A stretch of 10,328 bases of DNA from UBA2588 sp964343075 (GTDB lineage Bacteria > Chloroflexota > Dehalococcoidia > Lucifugimonadales > UBA3495), in NCBI GenBank assembly GCA_964343075.1, contig CAYFGT010000030.1, forward strand, positions 1 to 10,328, written 5' to 3'. Below the pieces are notes generated by a model, which was not told the DNA's origin, did no database searches, and saw only the letters and a program-made list of their open reading frames with translations. Within the stretch, counting starts at the first letter, position 1. Each line of letters starts with the position of its first letter. The position numbers and the translations under genes are program-made. Positions 1 through 6,460 of the stretch are shown in pieces.

Positions 1-90
1 AAATATAATGAAATTCTTCGCACTGAAGACTCCAAAGAAGGCCCCAAAGCATTCGCTGAAAAAAGAAAGCCTGTATGGAAAGTTAGATAA
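1..90 (+). CDS. enoyl-CoA hydratase/isomerase family protein, C-terminal end (partial)
   Basis: Frame 1 is open from the window edge to a TAA at 88-90 and gives 29 residues. They contain EGPKAFAEKRKPVWKVR. This closely matches the usual C-terminus of the crotonase superfamily (enoyl-CoA hydratase/isomerase), where an 'EG..AF.EKR.P.W.G' ending is common. Family members hydrate enoyl-CoA thioesters or do related chemistry in acyl-CoA degradation; the catalytic region lies outside the window, so the exact reaction cannot be told. The gene lies on the same strand as the methyltransferase-hydrolase-monooxygenase set, 112 bp upstream of it, so it may or may not share a transcript. Recognition rests on the tail motif only. 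Confidence 0.75.
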   Translation, partial: KYNEILRTEDSKEGPKAFAEKRKPVWKVR

Positions 91-164
91 CTTTGTGATT
101 TACCACCTTCAAAGCATAACTCACTCAAAATAAGGTTCAATTAACAAGTCGGCTCGAAATAAAA

Positions 165-194
165 CTGATACTATGTTAGCAAATTAACTATAGT
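165..194 (+). promoter_or_regulatory. candidate sigma70-type promoter for methyltransferase copy 1, possibly leaderless
   Basis: CTGATA (165-170), an 18-bp spacer and TATAGT (189-194) resemble -35 and -10 boxes. The predicted transcription start would fall near 201-203, at the ATG itself. The ATG at 203 has no purine-rich Shine-Dalgarno upstream (the preceding bases are an A/T run), which would fit a leaderless mRNA. The region is AT-rich, so a chance match is quite possible. The rest of the 91-202 gap shows nothing else I can support. Confidence 0.3.
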
Positions 195-202
195 TATATA
201 TC

Positions 203-1132
203 ATGCAAAATCATATAGAAAATACAACCGGAGCTCTTTTCGGTAGTCTTTGGAAAGATCTTAGTTCAGACCAATTCAAAGAATCTGTAGAATTGTTTAC
301 CAAACGAGCACAAGCTAATAATTTCGACCTAGAATGGCTACAAGGTAAAACCTGTTTAGACGCTGGTTGTGGAAGTGGCCGATATTCTGTGGCTCTAGCT
401 CTCCACGGTGCCAGAGAGATTACTGCAGTAGACGTATCTAGCTCAGGTTTAGAAACTGCTAAAGAAAATGCTAAAGAGTTTGATCAAATACAATTCCAAC
501 AAGCATCTGTATTGGATTTACCATTCCCTAATGAATCCTTTGACTTAGTCTGGTGCGCAGGCGTCCTTATGATCACTTCCGATTTTGATAAAGGACTAGC
601 CGAACTTACTAGAGTATTGAAACCAAATGGAAAGTTATTTCTATTGGTATATGGCGCTGGCGGACTCCGCTGGAAAGCAATCAAGGCTGCTAGACCTATT
701 GTCACCGACCTAGGAGAAGAATTCATAGATAAAGCAATACAAAAATCCGGACTTCCAGCAAACAATCGCAAAAATTATATGGATGATTTATTCGTCCCAA
801 TTCAAAAATTAACCAAATTCATAGATCTAAATCAAAAATTAATCAATCTAGGATATTCGCATGTAGATCGTTGGACAGGAAATACTTTCGACCATGAAAA
901 TTCTCCAGAGGACCAACTCGAAGACATGCTGAAATTAGATCTGATTGCAGACTCTGCACAATCTATAGCTACTACCCCTTTAGAAAAACACCTGTCTAAA
1001 CTACTCAAACTTACAGCCCATATGTATGTTAAGGTCATAAAAGAATCCATGACAGATCCAAACCTAACACCTGAACAACGCAAAGATATTACAATTGGCG
1101 AAGGCAACCTACGACTCATAGCAATAAAATAA
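203..1132 (+). CDS. class I SAM-dependent methyltransferase, copy 1 of a tandem pair
   Basis: A 309-residue protein with a class I (Rossmann-like) methyltransferase core. Motif I is LDAGCGSGR at 52-60 (SAM binding), the acidic residue after strand 2 is D77 in AVDVS, the motif II region is FDLVWCAGVLMI at 113-124, and the post-motif region LKPNGKLFLLV at 139-149 is typical of the Methyltransf_11/25 type. The C-terminal half (about 160-309) is charged and helical-looking and probably forms a substrate cap; the acceptor cannot be named. No signal peptide or membrane segment is visible, so it is cytoplasmic. The ATG at 203 is chosen because the match to copy 2 starts exactly there; it has no Shine-Dalgarno and may be read from a leaderless mRNA. 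It is followed 19 bp later by an apparently identical second copy. Confidence 0.9.
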   Translation: MQNHIENTTGALFGSLWKDLSSDQFKESVELFTKRAQANNFDLEWLQGKTCLDAGCGSGRYSVALALHGAREITAVDVSSSGLETAKENAKEFDQIQFQQASVLDLPFPNESFDLVWCAGVLMITSDFDKGLAELTRVLKPNGKLFLLVYGAGGLRWKAIKAARPIVTDLGEEFIDKAIQKSGLPANNRKNYMDDLFVPIQKLTKFIDLNQKLINLGYSHVDRWTGNTFDHENSPEDQLEDMLKLDLIADSAQSIATTPLEKHLSKLLKLTAHMYVKVIKESMTDPNLTPEQRKDITIGEGNLRLIAIK

Positions 1133-1151
1133 AAAGTTGCATATAGGTAAG

Positions 1152-2081
1152 ATGCAAAATCATATAGAAAATACAACCGGAGCTCTTTTCGGTAGTCTTT
1201 GGAAAGATCTTAGTTCAGACCAATTCAAAGAATCTGTAGAATTGTTTACCAAACGAGCACAAGCTAATAATTTCGACCTAGAATGGCTACAAGGTAAAAC
1301 CTGTTTAGACGCTGGTTGTGGAAGTGGCCGATATTCTGTGGCTCTAGCTCTCCACGGTGCCAGAGAGATTACTGCAGTAGACGTATCTAGCTCAGGTTTA
1401 GAAACTGCTAAAGAAAATGCTAAAGAGTTTGATCAAATACAATTCCAACAAGCATCTGTATTGGATTTACCATTCCCTAATGAATCCTTTGACTTAGTCT
1501 GGTGCGCAGGCGTCCTTATGATCACTTCCGATTTTGATAAAGGACTAGCCGAACTTACTAGAGTATTGAAACCAAATGGAAAGTTATTTCTATTGGTATA
1601 TGGCGCTGGCGGACTCCGCTGGAAAGCAATCAAGGCTGCTAGACCTATTGTCACCGACCTAGGAGAAGAATTCATAGATAAAGCAATACAAAAATCCGGA
1701 CTTCCAGCAAACAATCGCAAAAATTATATGGATGATTTATTCGTCCCAATTCAAAAATTAACCAAATTCATAGATCTAAATCAAAAATTAATCAATCTAG
1801 GATATTCGCATGTAGATCGTTGGACAGGAAATACTTTCGACCATGAAAATTCTCCAGAGGACCAACTCGAAGACATGCTGAAATTAGATCTGATTGCAGA
1901 CTCTGCACAATCTATAGCTACTACCCCTTTAGAAAAACACCTGTCTAAACTACTCAAACTTACAGCCCATATGTATGTTAAGGTCATAAAAGAATCCATG
2001 ACAGATCCAAACCTAACACCTGAACAACGCAAAGATATTACAATTGGCGAAGGCAACCTACGACTCATAGCAATAAAATAA
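1152..2081 (+). CDS. class I SAM-dependent methyltransferase, copy 2 of a tandem pair
   Basis: Same 309-residue protein as copy 1: motif I LDAGCGSGR at 52-60, D77 after strand 2, FDLVWCAGVLMI at 113-124. The frame can be extended to a TTG at 1137, adding MHIGK. I prefer the ATG at 1152 because it matches copy 1 exactly and has an AGGT (1145-1148) just upstream that can serve as a weak Shine-Dalgarno. Copy 1 has no such site, so the two copies may differ in translation although the product is the same. The alpha/beta hydrolase follows after 16 bp and its Shine-Dalgarno starts inside the last bases of the repeat. Copy 2 is therefore the one physically tied to the downstream genes and may be the original. 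The acceptor substrate is unknown. Confidence 0.9.
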   Translation: MQNHIENTTGALFGSLWKDLSSDQFKESVELFTKRAQANNFDLEWLQGKTCLDAGCGSGRYSVALALHGAREITAVDVSSSGLETAKENAKEFDQIQFQQASVLDLPFPNESFDLVWCAGVLMITSDFDKGLAELTRVLKPNGKLFLLVYGAGGLRWKAIKAARPIVTDLGEEFIDKAIQKSGLPANNRKNYMDDLFVPIQKLTKFIDLNQKLINLGYSHVDRWTGNTFDHENSPEDQLEDMLKLDLIADSAQSIATTPLEKHLSKLLKLTAHMYVKVIKESMTDPNLTPEQRKDITIGEGNLRLIAIK

Positions 2082-2097
2082 AAAGGAACGGTGTTTT

Positions 2098-2931
2098 ATG
2101 ACTAGTAACTATTATGACAGGTATTTAAACATAGGCGAAATAGAATTACATTACCTTGAATGGGGTTCGCCTGAAAATTCTCCAGTTATCCTTTTACATG
2201 GATTAAGGGGGCATGCTCATTCCTGGGATGAAGTATCAGACGCTCTCCAGGCTAATTACCATGTATTTGCCATAGACCAGAGAGGTCGTGGATCAAGTGA
2301 TTGGTCTCCCAAACAAGACTACTCTATAGATGCCTATTCCAATGACCTTTTAATGTTTTCAGAGTTATTAAACCTCAATCGCTTTAATTTGATAGGACAT
2401 TCCATGGGGGGCAGAAATGCCATGCATTTCGCGTCGAAACATGCAGATAAATTGCTTAAACTAGGAATAATAGATATAGGTCCCAAAATTGATTCTGTAG
2501 GAAGTGAACGAATAGGCGATGAGATGGCTAATGGTCCGACAGAATTTACTTCTATATCAGAAATTATTAGCCATCTCAAAAAAAGTTCTCCATTCGCATC
2601 TAGTGATACTCTTCTAAGACGAGCAACATATGCAACGAAAATCACAGATAATGGCACTTATATTTGGAGCTATGACCCTGCCATCCGAGATCAGAGGAAA
2701 ACGGGTTCAAACATACAACCTCTAGATTTATGGGGTGATATACCTAAAATCACTTGCCCGACAATGATATTTAGAGGTCTCCAATCAGACATATTATCCG
2801 AGGAAGTAGCTCACCAGATGGTTCAACATTTCCCATCTGCAAGGACTGTAGGGATCAATAATGCTACTCATACCGTGTTTGAAGATAATCCTATGGAGTT
2901 TATTCACGAATTATTAAAATTCTTGGATTAA
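2098..2931 (+). CDS. alpha/beta-fold hydrolase
   Basis: A 277-residue alpha/beta hydrolase of the usual single-domain length. Seen in the sequence: LLHG at 32-35 (oxyanion-hole HG), FAIDQRGRGSSD at 58-69 (a family signature after strand 4), the nucleophile elbow GHSMGG at 100-105 with S102, a likely acid D231 in RGLQSDILS, and H258 in NNATHTVFEDNP. The Ser-Asp-His triad therefore appears complete. Residues about 130-200 form the variable lid that sets specificity. Such enzymes cleave esters, lactones, C-C bonds of ring-cleavage products, or similar; none can be chosen here. No signal peptide is visible. AAAAGGA about 10 nt before the ATG is the ribosome binding site. It lies 16 bp after methyltransferase copy 2, so the two are probably co-transcribed, and hydrolysis of a methylated or oxidised intermediate is a reasonable guess only. 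Confidence 0.9.
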   Translation: MTSNYYDRYLNIGEIELHYLEWGSPENSPVILLHGLRGHAHSWDEVSDALQANYHVFAIDQRGRGSSDWSPKQDYSIDAYSNDLLMFSELLNLNRFNLIGHSMGGRNAMHFASKHADKLLKLGIIDIGPKIDSVGSERIGDEMANGPTEFTSISEIISHLKKSSPFASSDTLLRRATYATKITDNGTYIWSYDPAIRDQRKTGSNIQPLDLWGDIPKITCPTMIFRGLQSDILSEEVAHQMVQHFPSARTVGINNATHTVFEDNPMEFIHELLKFLD

Positions 2932-2998
2932 CTTTAATATTAAAAATCTTTCAGGTATTATGTAACCTAACTTACTAAGTTAAATAAAGGGTCTAAAA

Positions 2999-4225
2999 AT
3001 GAAAACTTGTTTTTTCCACCTAATGCCGTACCAAGGACTTCCAAAAGATTTTACAGATCACCACAAAAGCGCGTGGGTGGATTTGCCAAATGAAAATTTT
3101 GACCCCAGCTTAGCTAATGGATATTACGGGGATTTTCTGGAAGAGCTCGAATACGCTGACAACGTGGGATTTGATGGAATCTGCGTCAATGAGCACCATA
3201 GCAATGCTTACGGAATGATGCCATCCCCAAATTTACTAGCATCAATATTATCTAGAAGTACTTCCAATTCCGCTCTTATTGTGCTTGGGAACAGTATAGC
3301 CTTATATCAACCTCCTCTCAGAGTAGCAGAGGAAATGGCCATGCTCGATGTCCTGAGTGGCGGCAGGCTAGTCTCTGGATTTCCTGTGGGTACCTCCATG
3401 GATACAGCTTTTTCCTACGGAGTCGTACCTTTAGAATTAAGAGAACGCCACAACGAAGCGCACGACTTAATAATGAAGAGCTGGAAAGAACGCAAACCAT
3501 TCTCTTTTAATGGCAAATATAACCAAATACGTTATGTTAATGTGTGGCCCAGACCTATGCAACAACCTCATCCTCCTGTTTGGATTCCTGGAAGCGGAAC
3601 TTTAGAAACATGGGACTGGGTATTAGATAGAAATTATGTGTATTGCTATTTAAGCTACTATGGATATATGCGGGCTCAAAAAATTGTGGACGGATTTTGG
3701 GCTAGAGCAGCAGAAAAGGGCGTAGATGACAATCCCCATAGACTAGGATTTCTTCAACTAGTATGTGTGTCCGAAACTGATGAATCAGCAAAACAAGAAT
3801 ATGAAGAACATGTCAAATATTTTTATGAGAAGATGCTACGAATCCACACTCCATACGCTGAAGCACCTGGATACCGTCCCCTAACATCCATTCGAGAATC
3901 CTTACGGCCTCAAATGGCTACCGAAGCCGCAAAAGTAGCTAAAGATATGGAATGGGAAGACTACATTGAATTGGGGTATATTATAGCAGGAAGTCCCGAA
4001 ACTGTGACAAAAAAACTAAGTGAAGCAGTAGACATGCTAAGAATCGGACATCTCATGACATTGCTGCAAATCGGTTCCATGCCAAAAGACCTGACACTCA
4101 AAAACACAAGACTCTTTGCAGAGCATGTTATGCCTGAAATCAACAAAAAATGGCCAGATTACAAAGATAATTGGTGGCCATCTAACGCAACTAAGACAAA
4201 CCCATTAGTAACGGCTGATGACTAA
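2999..4225 (+). CDS. LLM-class flavin-dependent oxidoreductase (luciferase-like monooxygenase)
   Basis: A 408-residue protein with a bacterial-luciferase-like TIM barrel. Recognisable parts are EYADNVGFDGICVNEHH (51-67), MLDVLSGGRLVSGFPVGT (115-132, the 'D..S.GR...G.G.G'-type flavin-proximal loop), the WPRPMQQPHPPVWIPGSG region (183-200), and the AGSPETV segment (330-336) seen near the C-terminus of the family. These enzymes take reduced FMN or F420 from a partner and insert oxygen into, or oxidise, organic substrates. I favour an FMN-dependent two-component monooxygenase; no flavin reductase lies in the window. AAAGGG at 2986-2991, 7 nt before the ATG, is a good Shine-Dalgarno. A 67-bp gap after the hydrolase holds no convincing promoter, so co-transcription is likely. 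Paralogues of this family are known to be abundant in marine SAR202 genomes. Confidence 0.9.
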   Translation: MKTCFFHLMPYQGLPKDFTDHHKSAWVDLPNENFDPSLANGYYGDFLEELEYADNVGFDGICVNEHHSNAYGMMPSPNLLASILSRSTSNSALIVLGNSIALYQPPLRVAEEMAMLDVLSGGRLVSGFPVGTSMDTAFSYGVVPLELRERHNEAHDLIMKSWKERKPFSFNGKYNQIRYVNVWPRPMQQPHPPVWIPGSGTLETWDWVLDRNYVYCYLSYYGYMRAQKIVDGFWARAAEKGVDDNPHRLGFLQLVCVSETDESAKQEYEEHVKYFYEKMLRIHTPYAEAPGYRPLTSIRESLRPQMATEAAKVAKDMEWEDYIELGYIIAGSPETVTKKLSEAVDMLRIGHLMTLLQIGSMPKDLTLKNTRLFAEHVMPEINKKWPDYKDNWWPSNATKTNPLVTADD

Positions 4226-4230
4226 CCGTA

Positions 4231-4260
4231 ATTAGGCTGGAGTCTTCCTACCAGCCTAAT
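4231..4260. terminator. bidirectional hairpin terminator between convergent genes
   Basis: ATTAGGCTGG (4231-4240) is perfectly complementary to CCAGCCTAAT (4251-4260), giving a 10-bp stem with a 10-nt loop. It starts 6 nt after the monooxygenase stop and overlaps the last codons and stop of the oppositely transcribed gamma-glutamyltransferase gene. Neither side has a long T-tract, so termination may be inefficient or the hairpin may mainly protect the 3' ends. Confidence 0.65.
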
Positions 4261-6023
4261 ACTACCGACTCTTTTCTGGGATCTGCCCCTCCGCAGTACA
4301 CCCCGGAATCAGGATCAATCATTAATGGCGTAAATCCGTTCCTAACTCCCCAAGGCCCAATAGCCTCTACTTTATGACCTTTTTTACCTAAATCTGAAAT
4401 AACCTCTGGATCAATTCTACTTTCTAGATCTAATCTATATGGAAATTCTCGATGAGGCCAAGGGGATCTAGGGAAACTGTATCCACAGTACCTAGGAGCC
4501 TCAACAGCTTCCTGAGTATCCATCCCAAAATCTGCTATATTGCTAAAGACTTGCAAATTACTTTGCGGTTGACTGTCGCCTCCAGGGGTACCCAAAGTCA
4601 TATATGGTTTTCCATTTTTCATGATTATGAAAGTACATGGAGTAGTCCGAGGCCGTTTATGACCGTCTATACAATTAGGATTCTCTGGATCTAACCAAAA
4701 GTAACATCCTCTGCAATTCACTATAATTCCTGTTTCTCCCATAACACTTCCTTGTGTTAAAGCAGCAAAGCTACTCGGAGTAGCAGACACCATATTCCCT
4801 TTTGAATCTATCGTTGCCAAATATGTAGTGCCGTCTTCAGAAAATACAGGGGATTCATAAGAAGGGGTCTGAGTTAAAGGCTCACTAGATATTTCAGCTA
4901 TCAAGTTAATCGGATCACCTGGCCCATACTGAGCTCTCGCAACGTTGTGATCGATCAATTTTCTCCTCATAGAACAATACTCTTCAGACAATAATTCTTC
5001 CACGGGGACATCAACAAATGCAGGATCTCCTACATATTTTTCACGATCTGCAAATGCTAATTTCAGAGCCTCCACCTGCAAATGAACCACCTCAGCGCTG
5101 TTATGCCCGAGAGATCTCAAATCAAATCCTTCTAAAATTTTTAACGCTTGAAGTAAAGTTATCCCTTGTGTCCAAGTTTGATTAGTGTATATAGTGTATT
5201 CTCTATAATCGACTTTTATAGGCTCTTCTTCAGGTGATACATAATTTGAGAAATCTTCCAATGTATATGGGGCACCTAAGTCGACTAAAGCTTCTACTAG
5301 CTGAACGGCTATTTCACCTTTGTAATATACATCTCTTGCTGCTTCAATACCTTCTTCTCTAGAACCACCTTTCTCAATCGTAGCTCGCTCTGCATCTACC
5401 ATCAAAACTAAAGATTTCGCTAAATTCTCCTGTATGAACATGCTTCCCACACGAGGCGCTTCACCGTTAGGAAGGAAAATATCGGATGTCGTTTTAAACT
5501 GCCTTATATTATTTAATCTTTCGTCTGTATTGATTGCTCTACTGAATAGTTGGTAAGCAGGGAATCCATCCCTTGCAAAATTTAATGCATCCTCAACCAC
5601 TTCAGCAAAACTATAAGTACCATATGATTGCAACATAGCTAATAAAGCAGAAATCACTCCTGGTACTGTAGTACTAAGTGCTCCTGACGGAATCTCTCCA
5701 AAATGACTGTTATAGAATTCTATCGTTGCTTGTTTGGGAGCCCAACCTTGTCCAACGATTGACCTAACTTTATCTTCCGCAGCATCATAAAATAAGAATG
5801 CTACTTCTCCTCCCAGTGTATAATGAGCCGTAGGTTCCAAAACGCCGGCTGTTAGCGCACTCGCAACTGCCGCGTCCACTGCATTCCCACCAGCACTCAA
5901 GATTCTCATCCCTGTCTGGGCAGTCAATTGAGTACCAGCGCCAACCATTTGATGTTTCCCCCAAATTAGTGACCTATGCGAATATTCACCATATGTCCCA
6001 GGTACTGAATAATGATTAGTCAT
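4248..6023 (-). CDS. gamma-glutamyltransferase family protein (Ntn hydrolase)
   Basis: A 591-residue protein of full gamma-glutamyltransferase (GGT) length. The N-terminal GGT signature SAGGNAVDAAVASALTAGVLEP is at 43-64. The likely nucleophile, which becomes the new N-terminus after self-cleavage, is T399 in DGTTYLATIDSKGN, aligned by eye with T391 of E. coli GGT (TTHYSV). The second signature is GTPGGDSQPQ at 478-487, where E. coli GGT has GSPGGS. The GTPGGD form is typical of poorly characterised GGT-like proteins (YwrD-type), so glutathione need not be the substrate. There is no signal peptide, unlike periplasmic GGT, so it is probably cytoplasmic. CTCCTTT at 6029-6035 (AAAGGAG on the coding strand) is a strong Shine-Dalgarno. 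An intrinsic terminator lies right upstream of that site. The gene ends inside the shared hairpin with the convergent monooxygenase. Confidence 0.9.
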   Translation of the reverse strand: MTNHYSVPGTYGEYSHRSLIWGKHQMVGAGTQLTAQTGMRILSAGGNAVDAAVASALTAGVLEPTAHYTLGGEVAFLFYDAAEDKVRSIVGQGWAPKQATIEFYNSHFGEIPSGALSTTVPGVISALLAMLQSYGTYSFAEVVEDALNFARDGFPAYQLFSRAINTDERLNNIRQFKTTSDIFLPNGEAPRVGSMFIQENLAKSLVLMVDAERATIEKGGSREEGIEAARDVYYKGEIAVQLVEALVDLGAPYTLEDFSNYVSPEEEPIKVDYREYTIYTNQTWTQGITLLQALKILEGFDLRSLGHNSAEVVHLQVEALKLAFADREKYVGDPAFVDVPVEELLSEEYCSMRRKLIDHNVARAQYGPGDPINLIAEISSEPLTQTPSYESPVFSEDGTTYLATIDSKGNMVSATPSSFAALTQGSVMGETGIIVNCRGCYFWLDPENPNCIDGHKRPRTTPCTFIIMKNGKPYMTLGTPGGDSQPQSNLQVFSNIADFGMDTQEAVEAPRYCGYSFPRSPWPHREFPYRLDLESRIDPEVISDLGKKGHKVEAIGPWGVRNGFTPLMIDPDSGVYCGGADPRKESVVLGW

Positions 6024-6035
6024 ACACTCTCCTTT

Positions 6036-6072
6036 AAAAAAAATAAGGCCGCCAATTTATGGAAGCCTTATT
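6036..6072 (-). terminator. intrinsic terminator after the 99-residue gene, abutting the GGT ribosome binding site
   Basis: Read on the - strand, AATAAGGC (6072-6065) pairs with GCCTTATT (6049-6042). Inside it, CCA (6062-6060) pairs with TGG (6054-6052), closing a 5-nt loop with a 2x2 internal loop between. Eight T residues follow (6043-6036). This is a textbook Rho-independent terminator shape. Its T-tract directly touches the Shine-Dalgarno of the GGT gene (6035-6029), only 12 nt from that gene's ATG, so it could act as a plain terminator or as a leader attenuator. Confidence 0.75.
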
Positions 6073-6098
6073 ACTAAATCAATAAATTACTTAATTAA

Positions 6099-6398
6099 TT
6101 AGTTAACTTGCTGTTCTTGCTCTAAAATTAATTTTGCAGGATCCCCAATTTCTGCTTCGATGCAATCACAATATGCTGAGTAAACAGACTTTTGTATAGC
6201 TTTCATTAGCCAGTCTTCAGCTTCTGGATCTGACTTGTATTCATTCTGAACATCAACCAATCTTCCTAGTAAAGTAAGATAATGAGATTGCAGAGGGGAA
6301 TACCCTAAATCGTTGTCACCTATAACAAATTCACTTGTTTCTAGGTCGCGACTATCTTGTGGGATTTCGGGATTCATATCATCTTGTAACATACTCAT
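6099..6398 (-). CDS. unrecognised small acidic protein
   Basis: A 99-residue acidic protein that I do not recognise. It has no signal peptide and no membrane segment. Residues 1-35 look disordered and acidic (DDMNPEIPQD, DNDLGYSP). From about 36 to 95 it reads as helical, with LQSHYLTLLGRLVDVQNEY and WLMKAIQKSVYSAYCDCIEAEI, and a CxC pair at C77/C79. It is probably a real gene: AGGAGGA sits 5 nt before the ATG, an extended -10 lies just upstream, and an intrinsic terminator follows the stop. It begins 62 bp after dnaK, where some genomes carry dnaJ, but it has no J-domain HPD motif. It could be read through from the heat-shock operon. The CxC pair could bind metal or form a disulfide, but two cysteines are too few to argue from. 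Confidence 0.75.
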   Translation of the reverse strand: MSMLQDDMNPEIPQDSRDLETSEFVIGDNDLGYSPLQSHYLTLLGRLVDVQNEYKSDPEAEDWLMKAIQKSVYSAYCDCIEAEIGDPAKLILEQEQQVN

Positions 6399-6415
6399 TT
6401 CAATCCTCCTACTCC

Positions 6416-6424
6416 ATTATATCA
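6416..6424 (-). promoter_or_regulatory. extended -10 promoter for the 99-residue gene
   Basis: On the - strand the sequence reads TGATATAAT, a perfect extended -10 (TGnTATAAT). There is no good -35 at 17 bp, which extended -10 promoters can tolerate. The predicted start near 6409 would give a leader of only about 11 nt, with the AGGAGGA Shine-Dalgarno at its very 5' end. The short leader makes the call uncertain. It would let the small gene be expressed apart from dnaK. Confidence 0.4.
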
Positions 6425-6460
6425 AATGTTGCAATTCAAAAACAGCTCAATAAGCCATTA

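Larger units (their letters stand above)
203..2085 (+). repeat. perfect tandem direct repeat (2 x 934 bp, 15-bp spacer)
   Basis: Bases 203-1136 recur at 1152-2085 with an offset of 949 bp. Reading both copies line by line I found no mismatch, and the two proteins are identical over 309 residues. The match starts at the A of the ATG (base 202 is C, base 1151 is G) and stops 4 nt after the TAA (1137 T versus 2086 G). The spacer 1137-1151 (TTGCATATAGGTAAG) resembles neither the sequence before copy 1 nor that after copy 2, so this is not a plain head-to-tail duplication of a longer segment. It is a very recent duplication, a gene conversion, or an assembly artefact. Confidence 0.93.

Noticed and set aside
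91..114. CTTTG/CAAAG hairpin after the enoyl-CoA hydratase stop
   Set aside because: The stem is only 5 bp with a 14-nt loop and has no T-tract, so it is too weak to call a terminator.
1137..1151. TTG start that would extend methyltransferase copy 2 by 5 residues
   Set aside because: The ATG at 1152 matches the copy 1 start, and the extra residues come only from the junction.
484..1176. Antisense open frames opposite methyltransferase copy 1 (repeated opposite copy 2)
   Set aside because: They are shadows of a well-supported gene, carry no recognisable domain, and appear twice only because the gene does.
2969..2981. AACTT-ACT-AAGTT inverted repeat upstream of the monooxygenase
   Set aside because: Five-bp AT-rich arms are expected by chance here, and there is no regulator or promoter to link it to.
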